A stretch of 64,000 bases of DNA, from contig NZ_CP132203.1 in NCBI RefSeq assembly GCF_030719035.1, positions 682,001-746,000 on the forward strand, in the 5' to 3' direction. The translations under genes were made by a program, and so were the position numbers. Positions 53,264 through 62,398 of the stretch are shown here, piece after piece. The notes under the pieces were generated by a model, which did not search any database, was not told the origin of the DNA, and saw only the letters and a program-made list of their open reading frames with translations. How positions within the stretch are numbered: the first letter of the stretch is position 1; each line of letters begins with the position of its first letter. Origin of the DNA: Hahella sp. HNIBRBA332 (lineage in GTDB: Bacteria > Pseudomonadota > Gammaproteobacteria > Pseudomonadales > Oleiphilaceae).

Positions 53264-54351
53264 AGACGCTGATCATTGCGGAAGCCGGCGTGAACCATAA
53301 CGGCGATGAGGCCATGGCGTATCAGCTGATTGAGGTGGCGAGCGTTGCTGGCGCCGATGTTGTGAAGTTTCAAACGTTCAAAGCGGATCTGTTGGCCACC
53401 GCGGCGGCGCCCAAAGCGACGTATCAGAAACGGGGAGCCCTGGCGGAGGAATCGCAACTGCAAATGCTGCGTCAGCTGGAGCTGGACTACGCGGTTTTTC
53501 GGCGCTTGCGGGATGAGTGCGAGCGTCGTGAAATCGGGTTTATGTCTACCGCATTTGAGAGCCGCAGTCTGAAGTTTCTGGTGGATGAGCTGGGCGTGGA
53601 ACAATTGAAGATTCCCTCTGGCGAAATCACCAACGCGCCTTTTCTCCTTGAGCATGCGGCGGCTGTTCGAGTTTCGGAGAATGGACGCCTCATTCTGTCT
53701 ACCGGCATGGCTACTCTGGGCGAGGTTGAGTCTGCGTTGAGCGCGTTGGCCTTCGGGCTGTTGGCGGAAAGTGGAGAACCACCATCCCCGGAAGCCTTCG
53801 AAGCCGCCTGGGGATGCCGTGAAGGGCGCGAGGCGGTTCGCGCCAAAGTGACCTTGCTGCACTGTACGACGGACTATCCGACGCCGTTTGACGATGTGCG
53901 ATTGCCGGTCATGCAGACCTATCGACAAGCGTTTGGGGTCAGGACGGGGTACTCTGATCATACGCAAGGCGTCGCCATCGCATTGGCGGCGGCGGCGCTG
54001 GGCGCTGACGCCGTGGAAAAGCATTTTACTCTGGATCGCAACCTGCCGGGGCCGGATCATCGGGCGTCGCTGGAGCCTGACGAGTTGCAGCAAATGGTGG
54101 CGGGCATCCGGGCCATTGAGCTGGCGCTGGGAGAGTCGGTCAAAGTTCCCAGCAAAGCGGAAGTGGATAACCGAAAAGTCGCCAGGAAAAGCCTGGTGGC
54201 TGCGCGAGCTATTAAAAAAGGGGAGCCTTTCGATACGTTGAACATCGCCGTCAGCCGACCTGGCGGGGGCATGTCTCCCTTCCTGTACTGGCAGCTGCTG
54301 GGCGGCTCTGCGACTCGGGACTATCAGGCTGGGGAGCTTATTTGTGAATAA
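53260..54351 (+). CDS. legI: N-acylneuraminate/legionaminic acid synthase, LegI/NeuB-like
   Basis: This encodes 363 residues. The start is GTG at 53260 with AAGGAG upstream, overlapping the legG stop by four bases. The TIM-barrel synthase has IAEAGVNHNGD at the N-terminus, KIPSGEITN in the middle, TGYSDHTQG and EKHFTLDRNLPGPDHRASLEP. It condenses phosphoenolpyruvate with the sugar to give the nonulosonate. The C-terminal SAF-type antifreeze-like domain (about 300-363) is present. A longer-than-usual loop (about 168-200) is seen before the second core half, as in LegI-like proteins. Confidence 0.9.
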   Translation: MKTLIIAEAGVNHNGDEAMAYQLIEVASVAGADVVKFQTFKADLLATAAAPKATYQKRGALAEESQLQMLRQLELDYAVFRRLRDECERREIGFMSTAFESRSLKFLVDELGVEQLKIPSGEITNAPFLLEHAAAVRVSENGRLILSTGMATLGEVESALSALAFGLLAESGEPPSPEAFEAAWGCREGREAVRAKVTLLHCTTDYPTPFDDVRLPVMQTYRQAFGVRTGYSDHTQGVAIALAAAALGADAVEKHFTLDRNLPGPDHRASLEPDELQQMVAGIRAIELALGESVKVPSKAEVDNRKVARKSLVAARAIKKGEPFDTLNIAVSRPGGGMSPFLYWQLLGGSATRDYQAGELICE

Positions 54352-54979
54352 GCCAGTGCTGCTGATCGGAGGAGGCGGACACGCTCGGGTGTTGATAGAT
54401 ATTCTCGTCCTAAACGGCGCGGAAGTCATTGGCGTACTGGACCCAAGTATTGCACAGGGAACGCAATTGTGGCGTGGAGTGGAAGTGTTGGGAGGTGATG
54501 AACGCTTGAGCGATTATGACCCCTCAACGGTGAATCTGGTTAATGCGCTGGGATATTTGCCGGGCAAGACGGCGCGCAACCAGCTTTTCGCCCAGTTAAC
54601 TTCCCAAGGGTACCGCTTTCCTACATTGATACATCCTTATGCCGTTCTTTCTGATGATATTAGGTTGGGGGAGGGCTGTCAGATAATGGCGGGAGCTATT
54701 CTGCAGCCGGGCTGCGTCATTGGCCCCAATACCATCGTTAATACCCGCGCGGTCATAGAGCATGATTGCGTTGTAGGCTCGGACAATCATATTGCGCCAG
54801 GAGCAGTCTTATGCGGAGGCGTGCAAACAGAGAACGGCGTGTTTATCGGCAGTCATGCGACCGTCCTGCCGCAGGTTCATATTGGCGTTAATGCGTTGGT
54901 TGGAGCCGGCGCCGTAGCGGCAAAAGACATACCTTCACACGGCAAACTGGCGCCGCCTAAAAGCAATTTGATCTCCTGA
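54344..54979 (+). CDS. legH: NeuD/LegH-type sugar N-acyltransferase
   Basis: This encodes 211 residues and begins at GTG (54344), eight bases inside the legI stop. The N-terminal Rossmann-like domain starts VLLIGGGGHARVLIDIL; the C-terminal left-handed beta helix (about 95-200) shows hexapeptide-type repeats such as GEGCQIMAGAILQPG and GVFIGSHATVLP. This is the PglD/NeuD fold; in legionaminic routes it acetylates the C4 (later C7) amine using acetyl-CoA. His131 in a VIEHDCVVG block is the likely general base. Confidence 0.85.
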   Translation: MNKPVLLIGGGGHARVLIDILVLNGAEVIGVLDPSIAQGTQLWRGVEVLGGDERLSDYDPSTVNLVNALGYLPGKTARNQLFAQLTSQGYRFPTLIHPYAVLSDDIRLGEGCQIMAGAILQPGCVIGPNTIVNTRAVIEHDCVVGSDNHIAPGAVLCGGVQTENGVFIGSHATVLPQVHIGVNALVGAGAVAAKDIPSHGKLAPPKSNLIS

Positions 54980-55242
54980 TGCGGCAAATCCACGCTTTTG
55001 CCTTGTGTCGCCTTTGTAACGGACTGTGGCGAAAGCGTAACCGCCACTAAAGAATAAAGGAGAAAAGCCGATTAACAATTATGCAACGCGTCGCCAATTC
55101 ACTCTTCTTCGCCTCCACGCGCCAAGCGTTGAACGGGGCGCATATCAAAGGCGGAGGGACTGGAACGAAGATTGCTGTGTTGCCATATATGTAATCGGGT
55201 CGGTCCAGCGGGATTTATCCGACTGGTTTGGAGGGTAGAAGT

Positions 55243-56298
55243 ATGTGTGCCGATTGGCGTCAGGTATTGATCCAGCCGCAAGCAAGTATTGAACAGGCGA
55301 TAGAGGTCATAGAAAAAGCCACTTTGCGCATTGCTTTAGTTGTCGACGAGCAACAAAGGCTGTTGGGCACGGTGACTGATGGTGATGTGCGCCGGGCGCT
55401 GATCAATCACACCCCTTTGTCCGCTTCTGTCGTGCGAATTATGGAAAGCGAGCCGAAAGTCGCGGAAATCAATGATTCGCGGGCGCGCATTCTCACCATC
55501 ATGGAACGGCGCAAACTGCTCCATATCCCTGTCGTTGACAGTCAGCGTCGGGTAGTGGGGCTGGAAACTCTGCTGAATATCGCGCAGCAACCGCGCTACG
55601 ACAATCCTGTCATGCTGATGGCGGGTGGTTTGGGAACGCGCTTGCGTCCGTTAACCAACAACTGCCCCAAGCCGCTTTTAAAAGTCGGCAATAAGCCTAT
55701 TTTGGAAAACATACTGGAGAGCTTCGCCTCGTCTGGTTTCTCTAATTTCTATATTTCGGTGTATTACAAGCCGGAAATGGTGATGGACTACTTTGGCGAT
55801 GGCTCCAAGTGGGGCGTCAATATTCAGTATGTGCGTGAGAACACGCCTCTGGGCACCGGTGGTGCGTTGGGACTGCTGCCGAACGACATGCCTGATTTAC
55901 CGGTATTGGTGATGAATGGCGACATTCTTACCCGTGTGAACTTCGAACACTTGCTGCGCTTTCACCAGCAGCAGCGAGGGGCCGCGACATTGTGCGTGCG
56001 CGAGTACGAGTTTCAGGTGCCATACGGGGTTGTACAGGCGGAGGATCAACGTATTACCAGTATTGTAGAAAAACCCACGCACTCTTATTTCGTCAATGCC
56101 GGCATATATGTTCTGGAGCCGCAAGTGATACGGGATATCAAGCCCGAGCAGCACCTGGATATGCCGACTTTGTTGCAACAGTTGATGGAAAGCCGGAAGG
56201 ATGTGGCGATGTTCCCCATTCACGAGTACTGGCTGGACATCGGTCGCATGAACGATTTTGAAAAAGCGCAGAAAGACTACATGGAGGATTTCGCGTGA
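55243..56298 (+). CDS. ptmE: CBS-domain nucleotidyltransferase, PtmE-like
   Basis: This encodes 351 residues. Two CBS motifs occupy about 1-120 (LVVDEQQRLLGTVTDGDVRRAL and HIPVVDSQRRVVG). The nucleotidyltransferase domain (125-351) opens MLMAGGLGTRLRPLTN and has the KPLLKVGNKPIL loop. PtmE of Campylobacter transfers GMP to glucosamine-1-phosphate, starting the GDP-linked route. The ATG at 55243 follows GGAGG; an upstream TTG is not needed. It is 263 bases after legH, so it may have its own promoter. Confidence 0.83.
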   Translation: MCADWRQVLIQPQASIEQAIEVIEKATLRIALVVDEQQRLLGTVTDGDVRRALINHTPLSASVVRIMESEPKVAEINDSRARILTIMERRKLLHIPVVDSQRRVVGLETLLNIAQQPRYDNPVMLMAGGLGTRLRPLTNNCPKPLLKVGNKPILENILESFASSGFSNFYISVYYKPEMVMDYFGDGSKWGVNIQYVRENTPLGTGGALGLLPNDMPDLPVLVMNGDILTRVNFEHLLRFHQQQRGAATLCVREYEFQVPYGVVQAEDQRITSIVEKPTHSYFVNAGIYVLEPQVIRDIKPEQHLDMPTLLQQLMESRKDVAMFPIHEYWLDIGRMNDFEKAQKDYMEDFA

Positions 56299-56332
56299 GC
56301 CGTTTTACCTTGGTTAGCCAACAGGCGCCGTT

Positions 56333-57058
56333 ATGATAGATGGTAAACGCGTACTGGCGGTCATTCCCGCGAGAGGAGGCAGTAAAGGGCTTCCCGGTAA
56401 AAATATTCGTCCCTTATGCGGCGTTCCTTTGGTGGGGTGGCCAATCAGGGCGGCCCTTCAGTCCCGTTATGTGGACCGGGTATTGGTGTCGACGGACTCG
56501 CCTGAAATTGCTGAGGTGGCGAAGAGTCAGGGCGCGGAGGTTCCTTTCCTGCGACCCAATGAGCTGGCGGGCGATTGCGCGCCGACAGCGCCGGTACTGC
56601 TGCATACCCTGGATTGGTGCCAGCTGCATGGCGAATCCTATGATTATTTAGTGCTGCTTGAGCCGACGTCTCCGCTCACTGAGGCGACCGATGTGGATAA
56701 GGCGTTGGAAATGCTGTTTGGATCGCAGGAAGCGCAAGCGATTGTCGGGGTGGCGGATGTCGATGTTCACCATCCAGTGTATTGCGCGGTGATCAATGAA
56801 AGCGGCTTGCTGGTTCCTTATCAAGGCGGAGACTTCGCCGCCATGCCGCGTCGACAGGATATTCCTGACGTGTATTACTTTGACGGGACCCTCTACATCT
56901 CCAAAGTCGAAGCTTTACGTGAGAAAGGCGGTTTCTACCATGATCGAACTCTGCCTTACGTGGTGCCTAAGTGGAAAGCCCTGGACGTGGACACTTTAAC
57001 GGACTTCATCTGCGTGGAAGCTGTCATGCAGCGCAGAGAAGAATTGAAGTCTATGTGA
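56333..57058 (+). CDS. legF: CMP-nonulosonic acid cytidylyltransferase, LegF/NeuA-like
   Basis: This encodes 241 residues. The N-terminal signature VLAVIPARGGSKGLPGKNI is diagnostic of acylneuraminate cytidylyltransferases, with the Arg and Lys that bind CTP. YLVLLEPTSPLTEATDVDKAL and the later WKALDVDTLTDF are also typical. It activates the finished sugar as CMP-sugar for glycosyltransferases. The ATG is 34 bases after ptmE; the ribosome binding site is weak. Confidence 0.9.
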   Translation: MIDGKRVLAVIPARGGSKGLPGKNIRPLCGVPLVGWPIRAALQSRYVDRVLVSTDSPEIAEVAKSQGAEVPFLRPNELAGDCAPTAPVLLHTLDWCQLHGESYDYLVLLEPTSPLTEATDVDKALEMLFGSQEAQAIVGVADVDVHHPVYCAVINESGLLVPYQGGDFAAMPRRQDIPDVYYFDGTLYISKVEALREKGGFYHDRTLPYVVPKWKALDVDTLTDFICVEAVMQRREELKSM

Positions 57059-57077
57059 ACCCATTGAGCGTGGCCCT

Positions 57078-58394
57078 ATGTCTGATTATCAAAGCCGATT
57101 GTTGAATGTCATTCCTGGTGGGGCGCATACCTACTCCCGAGGTTTTGACCAGTTTCCCGCCAACGCGCCGCAGATTCTTACTTCCGGCAAAGGCGCTTAT
57201 GTATTTGACCCGGACAATAAGCGTTATCTGGATTACGGTATGGCGCTACGCTCGGTGATTCTGGGGTATGCGGATGAAGCGGTGAGTATGGCCGCCATTG
57301 AACAAATCTGGGCCGGCAACAATCTCACCCGGGCGTCGATTGTAGAGCTGGAGGCGGCGGAACTGCTGGTGGACATGATCGACGCCGTGGATATGGTCAA
57401 GTTTACCAAAAACGGTTCTACCGCTGTGTCGGCGGCGGTGAAGTTGGCGCGCGCTTATACCGGGCGCGATCTGATTGCGCGCTGCGGGCAACACCCATTT
57501 TTTTCCTATGATGACTGGTTTATCGGCTCAACGCCTTTGACGCGAGGGATTCCGCAGAATGTGGTAGAGCAGACCAAATGCTTTAACTACAACGATTTGG
57601 CGTCACTGGAGCAACTCTTCGCCCTTTACCCGCAACAAATTGCCTGTGTCGTCATGGAGCCCGCGACAACGGAGCATCCTGCGCCGTCGGCTACTCACGA
57701 AGGAGAAACCTTTCTGCATGACGTGCAGCGCTTGTGCGCGAGCCATGGCGCTGTCTTTATCCTTGATGAAATGATTACAGGGTTTCGGTGGGATCTGCGC
57801 GGGGCGCAGCATAAATATCGCATTAAACCGGACCTCTGCACATTCGGCAAAGCCATGGCCAACGGCTTTTCGGTGGCGGCGGTGGCCGGACGCAGAGAGA
57901 TCATGGAGCTGGGCTCTATTGAAAAGAGCGGTGCGGAGCGCTTGTTTTTGCTATCCACGACCCATGGCGCGGAAATGTGCGGACTGGGGGCGTTTGTGAA
58001 AACGGCGGCCATGTTGCGGGAGCGTGATGTTGTTAATCATATCTGGTCATACGGGGCCAAACTGAAGTCCGGTATGAACGCTCTGGCGGCGGAAGCAGGA
58101 GTGGCGGATTACTTTCGCGTTGAAGGCATAGACTGTTCTCCGGGTTATCTGACGTTGGATAGCGGTGGAAATTCTTCGATGGCGTTGCGCACGCTATTCA
58201 ACCAGGAAATGATCCGGCAGGGCGTGTTGATGCCATGGATCGCCTTGTGTCGCGAGCATGGCGAAGCTGAGCTGGAGCAAACCTTGAGTGCGGTAAAAAA
58301 CGCATTGAGGGTATACGCGCAAGCGCTGGAGTCCGGATGGGAGAACTTTCTGGAAGGGCCCATCATCAAACCTGTTTTTCGCAAATATAACTGA
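57078..58394 (+). CDS. Class III aminotransferase, glutamate-1-semialdehyde-aminomutase-like
   Basis: This encodes 438 residues of the PLP fold type I, subgroup class III. The catalytic lysine is Lys258 in LCTFGKAMANG, with DEMITGFRW (about 232-240) providing the pyridoxal-binding Asp, and PGGAHTYSRG at the N-terminus as in glutamate-1-semialdehyde 2,1-aminomutases. The C-terminal part is not haem-pathway-like in my view, and a second such gene would be expected elsewhere for haem synthesis. It lies 19 bases after legF, in the modification half of the cluster. The substrate may be an aldehyde used for an acyl group, or a keto-sugar. Confidence 0.85.
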   Translation: MSDYQSRLLNVIPGGAHTYSRGFDQFPANAPQILTSGKGAYVFDPDNKRYLDYGMALRSVILGYADEAVSMAAIEQIWAGNNLTRASIVELEAAELLVDMIDAVDMVKFTKNGSTAVSAAVKLARAYTGRDLIARCGQHPFFSYDDWFIGSTPLTRGIPQNVVEQTKCFNYNDLASLEQLFALYPQQIACVVMEPATTEHPAPSATHEGETFLHDVQRLCASHGAVFILDEMITGFRWDLRGAQHKYRIKPDLCTFGKAMANGFSVAAVAGRREIMELGSIEKSGAERLFLLSTTHGAEMCGLGAFVKTAAMLRERDVVNHIWSYGAKLKSGMNALAAEAGVADYFRVEGIDCSPGYLTLDSGGNSSMALRTLFNQEMIRQGVLMPWIALCREHGEAELEQTLSAVKNALRVYAQALESGWENFLEGPIIKPVFRKYN

Positions 58395-58560
58395 TCTCAG
58401 CTATATAACATTGTATATACGGCGTTTTTCGACGCGGGCGGACGGCTGGCGCTCGAAAATACAATGGCGTACCAATTGCAGTCACTATAAAGAACTGGCG
58501 GGCGAGACAAATTTTCGTCACCCCCGGCAAAGAACAGCAGCCTGTGCGAGAGAGGAATCC

Positions 58561-59421
58561 ATGAAAACTCACAATCCACACGATGACTTTGTAGAGATTC
58601 AACCTATAACGCAGACCCCACAATCTGCGCCCAAACCCGCCAAGCTGCCGCCGGTGACGTTGTCTCAACAGGATCTGGCGGACATTAACGCCCACCTCAA
58701 TCAGAGCCCGATAGACCTGCTGAAAGTGCCGGCAGTGCGAATGATACTGACCCGTAACCGTATGGCCCAGGTGAATCGCGAGAGTATCGAGCGGGCGGCG
58801 AACGTCGACTCCGCCGTTATCGATAACTGCATTGAATACAACATGTCCTGTCTGGCGGATGATGTCACTCATAATCGCCCGGAGCGCTTGATCGCTCCCT
58901 TGTGCCAGATCGGCTACATTGCGCGAAACATGCCGAAAATGCGAGTGCTGACAGTTGGGCCGCGTTCAGAGTCGGAGCTGCTTTGCCTGATATCTTCCGG
59001 CTTCAACGAAAATAATATCCGTGGTCTGGATCTGTTCAGCTTTTCTCCCTATATCGACGCTGGCGACATGCACGCCATGCCTTATCCGGACCACTCTTTT
59101 GACATCATTATCCTTGGCTGGGTGCTGGCATACAGCAAAGACAACAAGAAGGCGGCGCAGGAAGTTTTGCGGGTGGCCAAGCCTGGCGCTCACATCGCTA
59201 TTGGCTGCCAGGTGCAGGAAATTGTGGATGAGGCGTACTGGGAGCAATGGTCGAAAGCCAACAACAAACCCCATGTCACTGCGGGCACCAAGTTCAAACA
59301 TACCAATGAGTTGCTGGCCTTGTTCGGAACCTCCATTGACCGGGTTATTTTTCAGGAGGACGCCCATCCAGAGTTTGAGGGCAAAACCTACGACATCATG
59401 ACGATCTTCCGGCTGAAGTAA
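58561..59421 (+). CDS. SAM-dependent methyltransferase (class I)
   Basis: This encodes 286 residues. The Rossmann domain (about 120-286) has VLTVGPRSESEL in place of the usual glycine-rich motif I, followed by the acidic GLDLFSFSP, then GDMHAMPYPDHSFDIIILGWVL, a typical Methyltransf_11 motif. An N-terminal helical region (about 25-120) may form the acceptor cap. The frame extends upstream to 58411, but the ATG at 58561 has GAGGAA and is the better start. Its position before the amidination set suggests methylation of the sugar or its acetimidoyl group. Confidence 0.8.
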   Translation: MKTHNPHDDFVEIQPITQTPQSAPKPAKLPPVTLSQQDLADINAHLNQSPIDLLKVPAVRMILTRNRMAQVNRESIERAANVDSAVIDNCIEYNMSCLADDVTHNRPERLIAPLCQIGYIARNMPKMRVLTVGPRSESELLCLISSGFNENNIRGLDLFSFSPYIDAGDMHAMPYPDHSFDIIILGWVLAYSKDNKKAAQEVLRVAKPGAHIAIGCQVQEIVDEAYWEQWSKANNKPHVTAGTKFKHTNELLALFGTSIDRVIFQEDAHPEFEGKTYDIMTIFRLK

Positions 59422-59462
59422 AGCGAATTCTGGGACTGACGCATATCAGGGGGGGAGGCTTT

Positions 59463-60344
59463 ATGTCCGCATCTGAAATCATGAGGCAAGTGTCAGAACA
59501 CTATGACCTGCGAACCGGTTGTCGCCAGTATCATCTGGAGTGCCAGCAGTCATTCACCCGATATCTGACCATGCCGGGATATTCATCTTTCTACAACAAC
59601 GGCTTTGATCGCCTGCAGGTTTTGGATGCGGCGCATGTTGAACGCATCATGCAACAGTTGCGAAGCCTGCAGAATGATGATCGCAGCGCCTGGTTGGACC
59701 CACATGTGGAGACCATTAGATTTGACTACCGGAATGATGCGGGCTGGATAAGGGAAATGTATGGGGCGGTGCTGAACGTGGAAATGGACCGCATCCTGGT
59801 GAACTTCTTTCAGTCCGAGTACATGGTTCACTCGTTGTGCTTTCATCGCACATTCCCTACGCAAGTGGAGGACGATGTCTCCTATCGCTGGCATCGGGAC
59901 GCAGGGCCTACCGGACATATAAAGATCATTATTTATTTCACTGGCGGAGAAATCAGCGGCGCTGGAACGGAAGCGCTGGATGTCAATGTCACCTATGAGT
60001 TGGCGGAGCAGGGGTATTCATTTCCTCCCCTCAACGAACGCCGCTCTGATCTGGGCGAGTATTTCGACCGCGCCAATATTGTTTACAAGCCCTACGATCA
60101 CTGCACGCAAGCGGGGGAGGCGCTGATTTTCAGACCGCGGGATGTCCTGCATCGCGGCGTGTTTTCTCGGGATCCTCAATCTCCCAGATATGTCGCGACG
60201 ATGCTGTTGCTGCCCAGTCCGCTGCATTGGACCCAGGCTCATGAGTTATGGCCGCTATACGCACAACAACGCTTCGCTGGGAAATCCATTGATATGCAGC
60301 ATGGGCCAGTCCTGAAGGGGCAGGCCAAAGTCATGGTGCCGTGA
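59463..60344 (+). CDS. 2OG-Fe(II)-type dioxygenase (phytanoyl-CoA hydroxylase-like)
   Basis: This encodes 293 residues. The facial triad is visible: His144-x-Asp146 in RWHRDAG and a distal His230 in DVLHRGVF; Arg242 in SPRYVAT is a candidate 2-oxoglutarate ligand. The fold order is that of phytanoyl-CoA dioxygenase-like proteins, which hydroxylate, desaturate or demethylate small molecules. In a glycan cluster it could hydroxylate an acyl chain. A GGGGG-rich element lies upstream of the ATG. The substrate is unknown. Confidence 0.7.
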   Translation: MSASEIMRQVSEHYDLRTGCRQYHLECQQSFTRYLTMPGYSSFYNNGFDRLQVLDAAHVERIMQQLRSLQNDDRSAWLDPHVETIRFDYRNDAGWIREMYGAVLNVEMDRILVNFFQSEYMVHSLCFHRTFPTQVEDDVSYRWHRDAGPTGHIKIIIYFTGGEISGAGTEALDVNVTYELAEQGYSFPPLNERRSDLGEYFDRANIVYKPYDHCTQAGEALIFRPRDVLHRGVFSRDPQSPRYVATMLLLPSPLHWTQAHELWPLYAQQRFAGKSIDMQHGPVLKGQAKVMVP

Positions 60345-60397
60345 AGCCAGTCAGAGTCAGTCACATAGATAGGGCGTTATAGAAGTTGAATGAATGT

Positions 60398-61174
60398 ATG
60401 AAGCAACTGGAAGGGAAAGTCGTCGTTATCACTGGCGGATGCGGACTGCTTGGCGGGAAGTTTTGTCGCGCGGTGCTGCAGGCCGGCGGCAGGGTGGCGG
60501 TGGCGGATATAGATTTATCTCAGGCTGAGTCTTTTGCAGAGAGCCTGCAAAGCGAATTTGGCCGAGAGTCGGCGTGCGCCGTCAAATGCGACATCACTGA
60601 AAAAGAAAGCCTCCTCAGCGCCATTGCTGAAACCGAACGCGCAATGGGCGCGATCAACGCCTTGGTTAACAGCGCCTATCCCCGCAATAAGCATTACGGC
60701 CGCAGCTTTTTCGATGTGGAATATGAAGACTTTTGCGGCAATCTGTCTTTGCATCTGGGGGGCTACTTTTTGGCGTCACAGCAGTTCGCGAGGCATTTTG
60801 TACAGCGGGGTGGCGGCAGCATCGTGAATATCGCCTCTATCTATGGCGTGACGGCTCCCCGCTTCGATATTTATCAGGGGACGACGATGACGATGCCGGT
60901 GGAGTATGCGGCGATTAAATCCGCGCTTATCCATCTCACGCGTTACATGGCGAAGTACTTGCGCGGCACAGGCGTAAAGGTCAATGCCATCAGTCCTGGC
61001 GGCATTGCAGACGGCCAACCGGAAGCTTTTTTGCAGGCCTATGCGGAATATTGCAGCGAAAAAGGCATGTTGGACCCTGACGATATCTGCGGCGCGCTGG
61101 TGTTTTTATTGTCCGACGCTTCACGTTACATCAATGGCGGGAACCTGATCGTAGATGATGGTTTCTGCCTCTAG
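60398..61174 (+). CDS. Short-chain dehydrogenase/reductase, PtmA-like
   Basis: This encodes 258 residues. The NAD(P) loop is TGGCGLLGG (about 13-21), the NSAYPR segment takes the place of the usual NNAG, and the catalytic Ser and YAAIK (YxxxK) are in order, with a Pro-Gly-Gly ending block. The extended central loop resembles the PtmA group seen in flagellin-modification loci. The start could also be a TTG at 60386; the site preceding either is weak. The reaction, a reduction or oxidation of a sugar or substituent, cannot be fixed. Confidence 0.8.
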   Translation: MKQLEGKVVVITGGCGLLGGKFCRAVLQAGGRVAVADIDLSQAESFAESLQSEFGRESACAVKCDITEKESLLSAIAETERAMGAINALVNSAYPRNKHYGRSFFDVEYEDFCGNLSLHLGGYFLASQQFARHFVQRGGGSIVNIASIYGVTAPRFDIYQGTTMTMPVEYAAIKSALIHLTRYMAKYLRGTGVKVNAISPGGIADGQPEAFLQAYAEYCSEKGMLDPDDICGALVFLLSDASRYINGGNLIVDDGFCL

Positions 61175-61216
61175 ATCCGTCGCTTCTTAAAAGTATTAAA
61201 CTGAATAAATATTGCT

Positions 61217-62398
61217 ATGAATACTGCTATGAAAAAGCTGAAGAGATGTACTCGGTGCCTGCTGCCTGAGACTTATGAAACCATCGAATTTGATGCGAAT
61301 GGCGTGTGCAATATCTGTCGCTCCTGGGAGATCAAGGCGGACCAGATTGATTGGGGCGCTCGCAAGACGTTGCTGGATCAGCTGATTGAGAAATATCGGG
61401 GTAAATACGATTACGACTGCATTGTGCCGTTCAGCGGAGGAAAAGACAGCACCTATCAGCTTTACTATTTGGTCAAGGAATACGGCGTCAAACCGCTGGT
61501 CGTACGCTTCAATCATGGCTTTATGCGCCCGACTATTGAAGAAAACTGTACGCGGACGTTCAAAAAGCTGGGGGTGGACGTCATTGAGTTCACGCCCAAC
61601 TGGAAGATCGTCAAACGTTTGATGCTGGAGTCTTTCCGCCGTAAGACGGACTTTTGCTGGCACTGTCACACGGGCATTTATTCATACCCCATGCAGATTG
61701 CGGTTAAGTTCAATGTACCATTGATAATCTGGGGCGAACCGCAGGCGGAGATCACCGCGTATTACGATTATCTGAATGACGAGATCGAGTACGAGGATGA
61801 GAAGAAATTCAATATGATCCGCAACCTTGGCATCTCCGCGGACGACATGTACGGCATGATCAATTCGCCGGAAGACCCCATTGACCGCCGCGATCTGGCC
61901 CCGTTCACTTATCCTAGCCTGAAAGACCTCAAGCGGATCGGCTACGCCTCCGTTTGCCTGGGAAGCTTTATTCCCTGGGATTATGAGAAACACGTGAAGG
62001 TGATCAAGGAAGAGCTGGGCTGGCGGACGGACGAGGTGGAAAGCGCGCCGATAGCGGTGAACACCACTTGCGAAAAAATTGAATGTTTTATGCAAGGAAC
62101 CCGCGACTACATCAAGTATTTGAAGCGCGGTTATAGCCGCATCACGCAAATAAACGCCATGAAACTTCGCCGCGGCCGCATTTCTCTGGAAGAGGCGGAG
62201 CGATTGAATGAACTGGATGGACGTCGACCGGAGTCTCTGGATATTTTCCTGGGGTATGTGGGGCTGACCGAGCAGGAGTTCAATGAAATCGTGTCAGGAA
62301 TGGTCATACCACCTTTCGAGCCTGACTTTGATCATCCTGTCCGCGGCGAACCGCTTTGGGACGCCATTAAATGGTACCGTGAGGATGAGCCGGGATGA
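61217..62398 (+). CDS. wbuX: N-acetyl sugar amidotransferase (WbuX/PseA/PtmG-like)
   Basis: This encodes 393 residues. A zinc-type cysteine set (CTRC, CNIC) opens the protein, and the PP-loop PFSGGKDSTY (71-80) binds ATP, followed by CWHCHTG. This is the WbuX family (PseA, PtmG, WbpG), which converts an N-acetyl group into an acetimidoyl group on nonulosonic acids or amino sugars, using ammonia from a HisH-type glutaminase. The start may be ATG 61217 or 61229; neither has a good ribosome binding site. The stop overlaps the hisH-like start in an ATGA arrangement. Confidence 0.88.
   Translation: MNTAMKKLKRCTRCLLPETYETIEFDANGVCNICRSWEIKADQIDWGARKTLLDQLIEKYRGKYDYDCIVPFSGGKDSTYQLYYLVKEYGVKPLVVRFNHGFMRPTIEENCTRTFKKLGVDVIEFTPNWKIVKRLMLESFRRKTDFCWHCHTGIYSYPMQIAVKFNVPLIIWGEPQAEITAYYDYLNDEIEYEDEKKFNMIRNLGISADDMYGMINSPEDPIDRRDLAPFTYPSLKDLKRIGYASVCLGSFIPWDYEKHVKVIKEELGWRTDEVESAPIAVNTTCEKIECFMQGTRDYIKYLKRGYSRITQINAMKLRRGRISLEEAERLNELDGRRPESLDIFLGYVGLTEQEFNEIVSGMVIPPFEPDFDHPVRGEPLWDAIKWYREDEPG

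Noticed and set aside
53233..54429. 398-codon open frame on the minus strand
   Set aside because: It is antisense to legI, which has clear family motifs and a good start; the antisense product has no recognisable domain.
57078..58394. HemL, glutamate-1-semialdehyde aminomutase of haem synthesis
   Set aside because: Its position within the nonulosonic acid unit and the absence of haem genes make a glycan role more likely; this cannot be excluded without the rest of the genome.
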